Shown: one piece after another, positions 29,068 through 38,705 of the stretch
How the letters are laid out: every line of letters begins with the position of its first letter
Numbering within the stretch: position 1 is the stretch's first letter
Assembly: GCA_963706515.1 (NCBI GenBank)
Contig: CAVPMW010000010.1
Span: 310,001 to 374,000 of the forward strand
DNA from: CAVPMW01 sp963706515
GTDB taxonomy: Bacteria > Chloroflexota > Anaerolineae > Anaerolineales > UBA4823
Length of the DNA stretch: 64,000 bases
Reading direction: 5' to 3'
The notes under the pieces: generated by a model
Databases searched by the model: none
Told to the model about the DNA's origin: nothing
The model's input: only the letters and a program-made list of their open reading frames with translations
Program-made: the position numbers and the translations under genes

Positions 29068-30190
29068 TCATGGCTTAAAGCCAGGGTCAAAAAGCTTCTG
29101 ATATTCCTCGGTAGCAAATCGATCCGTCATCCCTGCGATGTAATCACAGATCGTCCGCTCCAACCCGCGTTCCGAGATCAGCCCCTGGACGTGTCCGGGC
29201 AGCATCGCAGGCTCTGTCTCGTAGATAGCGAATAAGTCGTGAAGAATTCTCTCAGCTTTGACCGCCATGCGCACCACCCGGTGATGGCGATACAAATTGG
29301 TGTATAAAAAATCCTTCAGCTGGCGGTTCCGGCGATACATGTCTTCACTGAAGCTGATCACGTTATACGCCAGCCTCTGAATATCGTCCACGGATTTAAT
29401 TTTGCTCTCACGCAAATTCTGATCGGTAGTATGCACCAGGTCGGTCACTTCCATACCGATCAGGCGGCGGATCATGCGATGCCGATTCAGATCGTCCAGG
29501 ACCGGGCCATGCCAGTCAAGGTCGTTGACCAAAATTTCCCACAGGGTAATCCCTTCCAGCATGAGCGGAGTGATCATTCCCGAGCGCAGTCCGTCATCCA
29601 GGTCGTGGGCAGTATAAGCCAGCTCGTCTGCGATGTTGGTGATTTGAGTTCTCAAGATTCCCGCGCAGCTCAGGGTTATATTCGAATGAATCGGATACAT
29701 CATACTCGGATTCGTGCTTGACGATCCCTTCGCGCACTTCCCAGGTAAGGTTCAATCCATTGAAATCGGGGTAGCGCCGCTCGAGGTAGGTGACGATGCG
29801 CAGGGATTGTTTGTTATGGTCAAAACCCCCATAATCCTTCATCATACGCGCAAGGGCGACCTCACCCGAGTGACCGAATGGCGGGTGCCCTAGGTCATGG
29901 GAAAGGCAAATTGCTTCGACCAGGTCTTCATTAGCGCCGAGGGCGCGGGCGATCGTGCGACCAATCTGCGCTACTTCCAGCGTGTGCGTGAGTCGGGTGC
30001 GGTAGTAGTCGCCTTCATAGTTAATGAATACCTGGGTCTTATATTCAAGACGCCTGAAGGCAGTTGTATGGAGGATGCGGTCACGGTCACGCTGAAAAAG
30101 TGTGCGGTACTCCGGCTCATCGTCTGGGAAGGCGCGACCCCGGCTGTCCTTGCTGCGGAATCCGTACGGAGCATAGGGTTTGGTCTTCAA
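29068..30190 (-). CDS. dgt: dGTPase-like HD-domain triphosphohydrolase (one frameshift)
   Basis: The start at 30190 gives MKTKPYAPYGFRSKDSRGRA, then FQRDRDRILHTTAFRRLEYKTQ, the typical dNTPase entry. The HD metal site is seen in TRLTHTLEVAQIGR and CLSHDLGHPPFGHSGE. The frame breaks at CCC near 29658; removing one base gives LRTQITNIADELAYTAHDLD (last HD Asp) and continues to 29068. These enzymes hydrolyse dGTP or other dNTPs to the nucleoside and triphosphate, helping balance nucleotide pools. It is a close fit to dgt family 2, about 373 residues. Confidence 0.86.
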
Positions 30191-30307
30191 TTTCCTCTAA
30201 TTGAGCGCGTTGGATTATCATTTATCGATTGTTTCGTCGCCGAAGTCTAACAAGTCTATCGCAGGATAAAATCCCTGTCAACAGGCTGCGCCTGTGAAAA
30301 GAGGTAT

Positions 30308-30350
30308 AAAAGGATGGCTGCTGGCATTTTACACCAGCAGCCATCCTTTT
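30308..30350 (-). terminator. Strong terminator for the triple-repeat surface protein
   Basis: A perfect 17-bp stem (AAAAGGATGGCTGCTGG at 30308-30324; mirror arm 30334-30350) with a 9-base loop lies directly downstream of the gene ending at 30376. On the minus strand the stem ends in a T run. Confidence 0.85.
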
Positions 30351-30375
30351 CTTCGCCGTGTTAATTAGAGGTCAT

Positions 30376-32460
30376 TCAGGGACAAACTTGGAGGGTCACG
30401 TCATCCACATACATACTGGTAATTCCGTTCAGTCCATCGTTGTAAACTCCGAACTGCAGACGGATCGTCATACCCTCAAAGTCAGACAGATCGAAGACAT
30501 GCTCTCCCCAGGCCTGGGTATTCTGGCGGTGCCACCACAGGGTGTCGATCCAGTTGCCGAACTCATCCAGGATGAGCACGTACTGCACATCGCTGCCCAG
30601 TGCGGCATCCGGCAATAACGCAGATGTCGGCTTCTCGGGGACTGCCAGGTTAGTCGATTCGGTAGTGACTGGGAAGATCCACATCGTTAACGTTGCGCTG
30701 GTCGGGTTCGAGGGAATGGTCGCAAGCTGGTAGGCATCCGAATAGCTGAAGCGGTTATGCGTGGCATTCGGGATGCCGTTGCGCATGGATTGTACGCCAG
30801 TGTGCGCCTGTTTCATTGAATAATTCGCTGAGAAGGCAGTAACCGGAATCTTCCAGTTGGCTACTTCCTCGAAGGTTGTATTCCTGATTTTTTCGGTGCA
30901 GCTCCCTGGAGGTGGGGTCGGGGTGGGTGGGGGGGTAGGTCCAGGAGTCGGGGTTGGCGGCGTGCTGGTGCAGTTCAAAAGGAAGGCGTCGTCGACGTAC
31001 ATCGACGTGATTCCGCCGGACCCATTATTGAACGTTCCGAACTGGATGCGGATATTCCGCCCTTTATACTTCGTCAGGTCAAATACCACGTTTTCCCACA
31101 CCTGAGAATTGCTGCGCCCCCAGAGCAGAGTCTCCACGATATTCTCATTGGCATCCAGCACCAGTACATACTGGGTGTCATTTGCCAGAGGAGCATCGCC
31201 GAAGCGTGTACCCACCGCTGGTGGATCCGCCACAGGAGCATCTAAGGCAGTCCCGCTGCTGGACGGGAAGATCCACATGTTCAGCTGGATAGCCGTTGCG
31301 CCTGAAGGTATCTTGGCGGTTTGATATGCATCGGAATAGCTGTAGACATTGATATCCGTGCGGGTGATGCCAGTGCGCATGGATTGCGAAGGTGAAAGGA
31401 ACTGCGCAGCGGAGTAGCGAGCCACGTAATGCGTGGCTGGAACTACCCAGCCGCCGGTGCCTGAAAAATCGCTGTTGGTGAACATGCTGGTGCAGCCCGG
31501 GATCGGAGAAGGCGGTTCCGCTGGGGCGGGATCGTCGCATAACTCCAATGAGACATCGTCCACATACATCCCCGTCGATCCGCCTACTCCATCGTTGTAA
31601 GAGCCAATATGGATATAGATCGAGCGACCGATATACTGGGATAGATCGAATTCATAGGATTGCCATTGCTGGTTATTACTCCGCGCCGAGAAAAGGGTTT
31701 CGATGAGCTCCTTATGGGAGTTTAATACCATCACGTACTGGACATCCGACGCGAGAGGCGCCTCATCGACAGCCGTGTCGACGGGGATGGCTGGCAGCGG
31801 TTGGTCGCTTGCTTCGCTGCTGACGGGATAAAGCCACAGGCGCAATGTTGCCCTGGTGTTCGTAGCCGGAATGTTGATAAGCTGGCGAACACTCGAATAG
31901 CTGTATACGCCTGCTGCTCCGTTAACGTAGCCAGTCCGCACAGACTGGGTGCCGCTGTGAGCTGCAGCAGTGGTGTAGGCAGCCGTGTGTGCTGTTGCCG
32001 GAAGCTCCCAGGTTTGATTAGCCTCAAAGCCGCCATTTACAACCGCCTCGGTGCAGGCAGCGATGGCATTGATGGAAGCAGCATTCGTATCGCCGTTGAC
32101 ATCCACGGTTATCATGGACGGAGAGAACACCATCCCCGGCTTGGATGCGGCAATGTCGTAGCTTCCCTTTGGCAAAGCTTTGAGCTGATAGATACCCTGC
32201 TGATCCGTGACTGCGCTGGCGCCGTTTTGGTCGACTACGGTGACCCCGCTGACTGGACGCTGGCTGCTGTCTAAAACTTGACCGGTCAGGGTGTAGGTAG
32301 GTGTGTAACTGATTTCTGGGATAAACACCTTAACCGGTTGGGGTGGAAGCGGTGGAACTTGATTTATTGAATTTTGCGCCGCCAGATGGCTGGTGGGATA
32401 CAAGAGCGAGCTGCTTGCAAGAAAGACGATCATCAGGAATGTTTGTAAAGTTCGTAACAT
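30376..32460 (-). CDS. Secreted surface protein with three jelly-roll-like repeats
   Basis: The 694-residue protein has a signal peptide (FLMIVFLASSSLLYPTSHLA). A carboxypeptidase-regulatory-like beta-sandwich follows (TGQVLDSSQRPVSGVTVVDQ ... LKALPKGSYDIAASKPG). Then come three repeats of about 170 residues, starting near residues 135, 325 and 520. Each has NxxF(E), W-x-(I/V/L)-PxT, HxGxQSMRxG, YSYSDAYQ, DVQYVLxLD, W...VFDLSxFxG and GITSMYVDDVxLxxC. A PTPTPGPTPPPTP-type linker separates the second and third. The repeats resemble MAM/CBM-like sandwich folds that bind carbohydrates or other surfaces. Function is an inference; the terminator and isolation suggest a single-gene unit. Confidence 0.72.
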   Translation of the reverse strand: MLRTLQTFLMIVFLASSSLLYPTSHLAAQNSINQVPPLPPQPVKVFIPEISYTPTYTLTGQVLDSSQRPVSGVTVVDQNGASAVTDQQGIYQLKALPKGSYDIAASKPGMVFSPSMITVDVNGDTNAASINAIAACTEAVVNGGFEANQTWELPATAHTAAYTTAAAHSGTQSVRTGYVNGAAGVYSYSSVRQLINIPATNTRATLRLWLYPVSSEASDQPLPAIPVDTAVDEAPLASDVQYVMVLNSHKELIETLFSARSNNQQWQSYEFDLSQYIGRSIYIHIGSYNDGVGGSTGMYVDDVSLELCDDPAPAEPPSPIPGCTSMFTNSDFSGTGGWVVPATHYVARYSAAQFLSPSQSMRTGITRTDINVYSYSDAYQTAKIPSGATAIQLNMWIFPSSSGTALDAPVADPPAVGTRFGDAPLANDTQYVLVLDANENIVETLLWGRSNSQVWENVVFDLTKYKGRNIRIQFGTFNNGSGGITSMYVDDAFLLNCTSTPPTPTPGPTPPPTPTPPPGSCTEKIRNTTFEEVANWKIPVTAFSANYSMKQAHTGVQSMRNGIPNATHNRFSYSDAYQLATIPSNPTSATLTMWIFPVTTESTNLAVPEKPTSALLPDAALGSDVQYVLILDEFGNWIDTLWWHRQNTQAWGEHVFDLSDFEGMTIRLQFGVYNDGLNGITSMYVDDVTLQVCP

Positions 32461-32722
32461 TTTCGCCCTCCCTGGGTAGATCTTCGATTACTATATTTGA
32501 TTGTTTACTTTTATTTACAGTGTAAAAGCCAACTTCCCGCCTCTACATGACCATTACACTAAGCATATAACATTAATACCTGGGATGTCAACAGGTACCT
32601 TGCTGTTTTGTTAAGTTTATCTTAATTACGTGGTTTGCGGAAGAGCAACTTTCGATCAAACTAAGTTGTCTCGGTGAAGATGCCTGGGATAATGGTCCTT
32701 CCCGGGACCGCCGGTGCGGGTT

Positions 32723-33802
32723 TTATCGGTACGTTATCAATTGGGGAGCGTTCTCTCCCGGACCGATCAAGGACATCGTGTGATCGCTCATGAGAAGGCG
32801 AGCTTGCTCGATGATCGTACTGAGCAGTAAATGGGGATCTTCATCCAGTATCGGTCCGATGATTTCGCGAAAATCGTCTAATGTGAGCGCCGGACCGAAT
32901 GTGATGTTGGGGGTGATGTGGTAGCGATCTGGAAAAAAAGACTGGATCATAATCTGGATCACACCGGCGACCTTGGCAGTCTCCCATTTATTGAATAGAC
33001 GGGTAAGGGGATGGTTGACTGCCCGAGGAGATAGGACTCCGCTGATGATCGTGATCAGCAGGCGCGTCTGGGGAACTTTGCGCAAGATCAGCTCGACACT
33101 GGGCGACCATTTCTCTAGGGCATCCTGCGCACCGGGTAAAACCGAAGGATCCGGATCAATTGCCCCGGTAGGAAACATCAACAATGACCCACCCTGCATG
33201 AGGTGGCGAATAATCTCACGGATGGCTTCCATTCGCCCGTAGCGGTCGTTTGCCCGGGGGATGCAGATCAGGTGTTTGCTCGAAGCGACCATCTGGTGGA
33301 AAATTGGATCCCCGACCACGGTCACTTTAAGGTCGTCGCGGGGAATATTGGCGATTACAGATGGCGCATCGACGGTGCCAGGGTGGTTGGCGACGATCAA
33401 TAACGGTCCTTCACGCGGGATATTCTCTACGCCGTGAATTTCATAGCCGCGCACGTAGCGGGCTAAGTGGTTATAAACAGCTTTTTGAAATCCCAGGGTG
33501 GCGACCTCTTGATCGAACGCCGCGGCGAGCTGAGCAACGCGCTGCCCGGGTAGATATAGCAGCGATTGCATTATGCGACGCTTGAAGCCCGAATCAGAGA
33601 ATCCGGCGGCTTTGAGCAGGTCATTCGTTATGAACCGGCGCAGGGTATCGCGGTAAGTCCGCAGATCAGCGTACCAGGCAGGCTCAGAGAGCGGCTCGCA
33701 TATTTGCAGCTTTTGAGCCTCATCCATCCAGGCAGTCTGACTGGCATCTGAGGCGTATTTTGAGTTTTCGTCAGGGGTATCGTGCGGTTCCATAGCATTC
33801 AT
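32723..33802 (-). CDS. PlsC-like 1-acyl-glycerol-phosphate acyltransferase family protein
   Basis: The 359-residue product has the acyltransferase HX4D motif in LIVANHPGTVDAPSV, the phosphate-binding block LLMFPTGAID (FPxG in place of FPEGTRS) and a long N-terminal helical region. It probably acylates a lysophosphatidic acid or related lipid at the membrane. The atypical second motif means the acceptor may not be glycerol phosphate. The next gene downstream in the opposite sense of coordinates is far away, so it appears monocistronic. Confidence 0.75.
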   Translation of the reverse strand: MNAMEPHDTPDENSKYASDASQTAWMDEAQKLQICEPLSEPAWYADLRTYRDTLRRFITNDLLKAAGFSDSGFKRRIMQSLLYLPGQRVAQLAAAFDQEVATLGFQKAVYNHLARYVRGYEIHGVENIPREGPLLIVANHPGTVDAPSVIANIPRDDLKVTVVGDPIFHQMVASSKHLICIPRANDRYGRMEAIREIIRHLMQGGSLLMFPTGAIDPDPSVLPGAQDALEKWSPSVELILRKVPQTRLLITIISGVLSPRAVNHPLTRLFNKWETAKVAGVIQIMIQSFFPDRYHITPNITFGPALTLDDFREIIGPILDEDPHLLLSTIIEQARLLMSDHTMSLIGPGENAPQLITYR

Positions 33803-34062
33803 ATCAGTAAATGATAATGTTAGCCAGACAAAACTCTAACCAACTCTCCAGCGTTACATTATGGAGCACTGCTGGCAATCTGTTTAATGTTATCACCATT
33901 TCCCCCCGCTTTTCTCACTGCACGAGATACACTCTCGGAATATTAATTTGAGAGGTCGGGTTAGATAGCCGAAAAATGAATGGTGAATATGAAGCAATAT
34001 CCCCCGAAATCTATTGAATAGCTGTTTGCGCTCGATAGCAATTTCCGGAATCAGTTATTAAT

Positions 34063-34947
34063 CTAAATTTGAAGATCGACCAGCGCTCTAATCTCGGGGA
34101 GCGCAAACTCGGCTGCTGTTTCTCCGGCAGTTACCAGCTCTTTGACGCGATTAAATCCCGAAAAAAGGGTTGTATCGGTGGGCAGCGCGGGGCGAATCAG
34201 CACTTCGGGAGGCCACTGGCTCAAGCGGGCCTGGGTGATTGCAGATACCATGATCATCTGGACATGCAGCAGCTCGCTGACGGTGCGCGGCCACTTATGC
34301 AGCTCGAGCTTCTCCACCAGCACGGGCTCTCCCGGCTTGTTCAAACCAAAGGACGGCAAAACATCCACAGCAATCACACGCTCCGCGCCCATGCCACGGA
34401 CGACATCTACCGGGACGTTGTTCAGGATACCGCCATCTACGAGGAGCAGATTTTCCGCCTGGACAGCAGAAAAAATTCCGGGCACCGAGATTGTCGCCCG
34501 AATGGCGTCAACAACCCTCCCCTCGCGCAGGATAACTTCTCTGCCGGTAATGGTGTCGACGGCAACCATGCCGACAGGGATTTTAAGATCGTTGAAAGTG
34601 CAATCCTCGCCGAGAAATGTTGCCAGGTAGTTGTAGATGCGCGTCCCTTTTAATTGCAGCCCGACCCCGGCAAGCCTGAGATCGACCAGTTTAATGACCT
34701 AACTCGTGGGACTCAGCTTCTTGATTTCAGCCTCAATGGCATCCAAGGAAATTCCGGCGGCATATAGAGCGCCGATTAAACCCCCCATGCTGGTGCCAGC
34801 AATATAACTGATTGGGATTTGTTCCCTTTCGAGGACCTTCAGCACCCCGATGTGAGCCAAACCCCGCGCGCCGCCGCCGCCCAGGACTAACCCAATTTTA
34901 TATTCGTTTGGAGATAGCTCCCTCATATTTTCTAATTTATCCCCCAA
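34063..34947 (-). CDS. Patatin-like phospholipase with an in-frame amber codon
   Basis: The start region is TTG 34947 or ATG 34926. The protein has the oxyanion motif GGGGARGLAHIG, the nucleophile GTSMGG and the catalytic Asp in VDGGILNNVP, so it is an RssA/patatin serine lipase. A TAG at 34699-34701 interrupts it after IKKLSPTS, yet the same frame continues immediately with VIKLVDLRLAGVGLQLKGTR, which is clearly patatin. This is either a nonsense mutation or a substitution error. It follows the AI-2E-like transporter gene by a few bases and is probably co-transcribed with it. Confidence 0.78.
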
Positions 34948-34950
34948 GCA

Positions 34951-36252
34951 TTATGGTTTGCGGTCACCTATATTGGATGGCTTGTCCATTTTAGCGGCTG
35001 CTCTCTTTGTTCGCCTGCGTGTCGTTCGTTCCCGGATCGAGCGGATATAACCCGGGGTTTGCGCACCTCGACTGCCCTCCACCTCAGGTGGAAAAGGCTC
35101 AATCCCTCTCATCCTGCGATACAGGTAGCCAAAGAATAGGAAACCGGTGGCAATTACCGGGGTAGCCAGGACAGCCCCCAGGATTCCCCAGACGGTAATT
35201 CCTACCAGGATTCCGCCGATAATGACCAGTGGATGGATATACAGTGCGCGGCTCATGACGCGCGGCAAGATATAGTAGTTTTCGACCTGCTGGACGAGGA
35301 TATAGAATACGAGGACGATCAGGGCAAAAACCAGGTTATTGAGCGGTAAATAATTTGAACCCTGGGTGAGGGCAACGAGAACACCGGGGATGGTAGCCAG
35401 GAACGGGCCGATGTTCGGTAATATTTCCAGCACACCTGAAATGATTCCAAGCGCAAATGCGCCAGGCAGGCCGAGAAGCGAAGCGCCTAACCAGACCATC
35501 GTTCCCACGATGATCATTAATGTCACTTCACCGCGAAAGAATGAGATCCATATTCCCTGGGTACGCTGGATGAGGATATCGATCTCGGGATGGTAATCGG
35601 CGGGTACATTCCGGGTAACCAGCTGGTACAGCTTGTCTCCGTCGATGGTTAAATAAACGCCGGTCAACAGGATGAAAAAGAAGGCAAGCACGCCCGAAAA
35701 AACGGATCCAACCACACCGACTGCGACCCCGTAGCTGACTGAAAAAGCAGAGATGAGCGAATTGAGAATGACCGAGAGCGGGGGGAGCTGCAGTGCAATC
35801 GCAGGAGAGGTGTTTTTAAGCGCGGCTAACAAGGGGTCTACCAGCCCAGCCAGATTTAAACTGACACCTAATGGCTGCAGATTCAAGCTCTTGATGTTTT
35901 GTAAAGTCTGGATTGTGGTTTGAAGGATATTATTAAAAAAAATGGGGTAGTCTAAGGCGACGAAAAAGTTGACCACTTTGAGGATGCTTGGGATCAGCAC
36001 CAGCGGGGCGAGCAAGAGGATAATCGCCGCGACGAGGTAGCTTAATAATATCGCCAGGCGGACAGGAATATGTACTTTCTTAGTCAGAAAGTTGATTATG
36101 GGATTGATCAGGAAGGCGATCAGGGCGCCGATTATGAACAGGCGGAAGATGGTTCGACTGATGTATAGAATCAGGATCGCGAAGATGGCGAGCCCGATCG
36201 CAACCAGATATTTAGTGGTCCGGCTCCACTCTGGACGCGGTGAAGTGTTCAT
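34951..36252 (-). CDS. AI-2E family transporter (PerM/UPF0118)
   Basis: The 433-residue protein (from ATG 36252) has about eight membrane helices and the family hallmarks SYLVAAIILLLAPLVLIP, GVLAFFFILLTGVYLTIDGD, GVLEILPNIGPFLATIPGVL and the C-terminal VIIGGILVGITVWGILGAVL. Family members export autoinducer-2 or act as Na+/H+ antiporters; the substrate here is unknown. A basic Arg/Lys-rich tail follows. The gene is spaced 3-24 bases from the patatin gene. Confidence 0.82.
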   Translation of the reverse strand: MNTSPRPEWSRTTKYLVAIGLAIFAILILYISRTIFRLFIIGALIAFLINPIINFLTKKVHIPVRLAILLSYLVAAIILLLAPLVLIPSILKVVNFFVALDYPIFFNNILQTTIQTLQNIKSLNLQPLGVSLNLAGLVDPLLAALKNTSPAIALQLPPLSVILNSLISAFSVSYGVAVGVVGSVFSGVLAFFFILLTGVYLTIDGDKLYQLVTRNVPADYHPEIDILIQRTQGIWISFFRGEVTLMIIVGTMVWLGASLLGLPGAFALGIISGVLEILPNIGPFLATIPGVLVALTQGSNYLPLNNLVFALIVLVFYILVQQVENYYILPRVMSRALYIHPLVIIGGILVGITVWGILGAVLATPVIATGFLFFGYLYRRMRGIEPFPPEVEGSRGAQTPGYIRSIRERTTRRRTKRAAAKMDKPSNIGDRKP

Positions 36253-36369
36253 CTTATTAGACAATATCTGTGATCGCGCGGAATATTCCTATAGCGGAGT
36301 ATTTTTCCGGACCCTCTAGTTCATGAGTAAAAGCCTACCCCTATTTCTGCATGCAGGAATACTGTAACA

Positions 36370-36427
36370 AGGAAGGGCAGGTGATCCCACCCACGAACGC
36401 GGGCGATCGCAGACCTAAGCCCTTCCT
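36370..36427. other. Extended intergenic hairpin between DUF1269 and AI-2E genes
   Basis: AGGAAGGGC (36370-36378) pairs with GCCCTTCCT (36419-36427). Inside it AGGT pairs with ACCT, enclosing a GC-rich 30-base loop. It follows the DUF1269 gene on the minus strand and may be its terminator or a structured leader of the transporter gene. It does not match a riboswitch I recognise. Confidence 0.4.
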
Positions 36428-36457
36428 AAATTCGCCGCGTATACAGTTATTTACCTG

Positions 36458-36943
36458 TTATTTCCCTTCCATCGCCCGGCGGAGCTCGGTTTCAATGTCC
36501 TCATCCAGGGAAGAATGGTAAATCGTCCCTTTATACTTGCCTAATACAGCGATGATCGGACCCGGGTCCTCCCCCTGGACTACGACGAATAAACTTGACG
36601 TACCGGGTTTCATTGCCTCGGTGACTTCTTTGACGAATTTTTTATCGATCCCGTCGCTCATCATCTTACCGATCAGACCACCACCAACTGCGCCGATCAC
36701 CAGGCCCGCAATCGGGAAGAGCAATCCAGCGATCAAGAGTCCGACCAGGCTCCCCCCGACTATGCCAATCCCAACATCTTTATCCATGGCATTCTTAACA
36801 TGAGATTTGCCGTCAGGATCTTTCGTCACCACCGCGGTGTCATTTAAAGAAAGGTAGCCTTCCTTTTCCACTGATTTAAGAGCTTCGCGGACCTGGAAAG
36901 CTTCTTGTTCGTCGTCGTAAACCACAACGATTACATTGGACAT
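36458..36943 (-). CDS. DUF1269 glycine-zipper membrane-associated protein
   Basis: The 161-residue protein opens MSNVIVVVYDDEQEAFQVRE. It contains a central Gly-rich hydrophobic stretch (GIGIVGGSLVGLLIAGLLFP, then GLVIGAVGGGLIGKMM) and ends with EVTEAMKPGTSSLFVVVQ and an acidic tail. This is the DUF1269 family, small proteins of unknown function often found near stress genes. A second member is at 48519-49156. Confidence 0.82.
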   Translation of the reverse strand: MSNVIVVVYDDEQEAFQVREALKSVEKEGYLSLNDTAVVTKDPDGKSHVKNAMDKDVGIGIVGGSLVGLLIAGLLFPIAGLVIGAVGGGLIGKMMSDGIDKKFVKEVTEAMKPGTSSLFVVVQGEDPGPIIAVLGKYKGTIYHSSLDEDIETELRRAMEGK

Positions 36944-37064
36944 TGCTGCACTCCTTTTCTATTTTAGGGAAATTATCGACCAGGAGACCAGGCGAGACTG
37001 ATCGTTCTGGGTCAATTATAAAGGATTTTGTTTTCAATAGAGGTGGTTGGTTGCTTCCTCGGAA

Positions 37065-37997
37065 TCAATTGGTTGGCAGCGTTTGAGCGGCTTCTCCCTC
37101 GTGTTCGGATTCTTTGCCAGGGGTCCGAATCAGCAGGACGCCAGTAATGATCATGGCACTCCCCAAGATTTGTAAAGGTACCATGCGCTCGCCGAGCAGC
37201 AGATACGCCCAAACTGCAGTCAATGCGGGTTCGAGCGTCGCGATGAGGTTTGCGACACTGATCGGCAGGTAGCCCAGGCTGACCGTGTACAGGCCGTAGC
37301 CGCCGATAGTTGGCAGCCAAGCCAGACATACCAGCACCAGCCAGCCAGTCCAATCTGTGCCCAGCTGGAAGTAATCGACCGAAGCAATGCCAGCCGGCAG
37401 CCAGACACGGAGTAAGTTAAATCCCAATAAATACATTCCAGCGAGCAGGAAGCTGTACATCAAAGTGGTCCAGGGATTAATTTTCCTTTGGGAAGAATAC
37501 TTTCCCATGAGACCGTAGCTGGCAAATCCAATACCGGAGAGCAATCCCGTGACGATTCCGATGGCGTTAAGCTGCCAGGTGGAGGGCGCATAGGCTCCTG
37601 AGACGAGCAGGCAGCCTCCAAGGCTTAAGCTGACCGCCAGTATTTTTTGCGCGCTGAGCTGTTCATGAAACAGATACCAACCCAGGATGGCACTGAACGC
37701 GGCTGAGCTGTAAGCCAGGACGGTTGAGACAGCAGCCCCATTGTAGACCACTGAGATTGTCCACAAAGAGTTGAAAAGCGCTAATACCAGCCCGTACAGC
37801 AAAAAGAATCCGAGGTTCGCTCTCCCGGGATGCAGCAGATCTCGGCGGAATATTAGAAACACGATGAATAAAGCAAGCGCTACCAGCAGATCGCGCCAGG
37901 CAGCCAGCGTGAGCGGAGGCATTCGGTAGGTTACTGTCAGGTAGCGGATAAATATCGCGGTGAATGACCAGAGAGTTGTACCTGCCAGGCAGATCAC
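37065..37997 (-). CDS. EamA (DMT) family transporter
   Basis: The 310-residue protein shows ten hydrophobic helices in two EamA repeats (GTTLWSFTAIFIRYLTVTYR; LSGIGFASYGLMGKYSSQRK). It also has the characteristic second-repeat ending GLYTVSLGYLPISVANLIAT and LEPALTAVWAYLLLGERM. Such transporters usually export amino acids or related metabolites. No neighbour indicates the substrate. Confidence 0.85.
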   Translation of the reverse strand: MICLAGTTLWSFTAIFIRYLTVTYRMPPLTLAAWRDLLVALALFIVFLIFRRDLLHPGRANLGFFLLYGLVLALFNSLWTISVVYNGAAVSTVLAYSSAAFSAILGWYLFHEQLSAQKILAVSLSLGGCLLVSGAYAPSTWQLNAIGIVTGLLSGIGFASYGLMGKYSSQRKINPWTTLMYSFLLAGMYLLGFNLLRVWLPAGIASVDYFQLGTDWTGWLVLVCLAWLPTIGGYGLYTVSLGYLPISVANLIATLEPALTAVWAYLLLGERMVPLQILGSAMIITGVLLIRTPGKESEHEGEAAQTLPTN

Positions 37998-38143
37998 ATA
38001 ACCCCGGTTAAAACTGGAACGACTGGATTCTGACGAGGAAGGATTTATGAGTTTTCAGTAGTGCCTGATTTTATATAAAGAAGAGGATTTAATTTGATTT
38101 GAGGTCAGTATAACATTATTGTACTTTGATTTGCCCGGGGAGC

Positions 38144-38207
38144 AGCTCTGGCGGTCAGGCTGCCTGGCGGTCAAGCTGCCTGGCGGTCAAGCTGCCTGGC
38201 GGGCTGG
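38144..38207. repeat. 16-bp tandem repeat at the end of the MFS remnant
   Basis: The unit CTGCCTGGCGGTCAAG is repeated exactly at 38160-38175 and 38176-38191. A 14/16 copy precedes it (38144-38159) and a partial copy follows (38192 on). The array overlaps the C-terminal end of the broken MFS gene and gives its final residues (VPARQAA). Confidence 0.85.
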
Positions 38208-38705
38208 CACTCTGCGCCAGAACACCAGCGGAGCCACGGCGCTGGCAACGCCGACGGACAGGTTGCTGTACGCCATATACTTACCGGCTTCAGTGGCTGG
38301 GACCAGATCGCCTGCCATTGCCTGGTTGACGCTGTAGATGATGCCATTTGCTGCCCCGTAGATCGCCGCCAGGAACAAGAACGAGGAAAACCCGGTCAAG
38401 AATGGGAAGAACAATACGACCGATCCAGCCAGCACTCCCGCCAGGATGATCAGGCTGCGCCGGGCAATGTGATCCGACAAAGTTCCAGCCGCAAGAGCAG
38501 CAATGATGGTTGCCATGATTTCCACCATGCCCGATATCCCTATCGCCTGGACCGGGTCTGGGACGTTCAGTATCGTTTGGAAATAATAGATGCCGAAAGA
38601 AGCGAAGGAAGTAACCCCCATATACATGCTGGGTCAGGACATTGGCGAAGACAACCGGAATATTAAACGCCAAGCACACCAGATCTGGTTTGTCTGACTA
38701 TGTGA
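38187..38705 (-). pseudogene. MFS transporter remnant, truncated at both ends and frameshifted
   Basis: Only about 170 residues of a major-facilitator protein remain, roughly helices 7-11 (IPVVFANVLTQ, then MYMGVTSFASFGIYYFQTIL, the loop LSDHIARRSLIILAG, and AIYGAANGIIYSVNQAMAGD). One extra base near 38629 separates the two parts. The 5' half is missing (a stop lies just upstream), and the 3' end runs into the 16-bp tandem repeat instead of helix 12. Unlike other broken genes here it has lost substantial sequence, so it is a true remnant. The substrate is unknown. Confidence 0.75.

Noticed and set aside
34699..34701. Amber codon as pyrrolysine
   Set aside because: No pyl genes are seen, the residue is not in a catalytic position, and a simple substitution explains it better.
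38119..38337. Open frames across the 16-bp repeats
   Set aside because: They are created by the repeat array and lie antisense to the MFS remnant.
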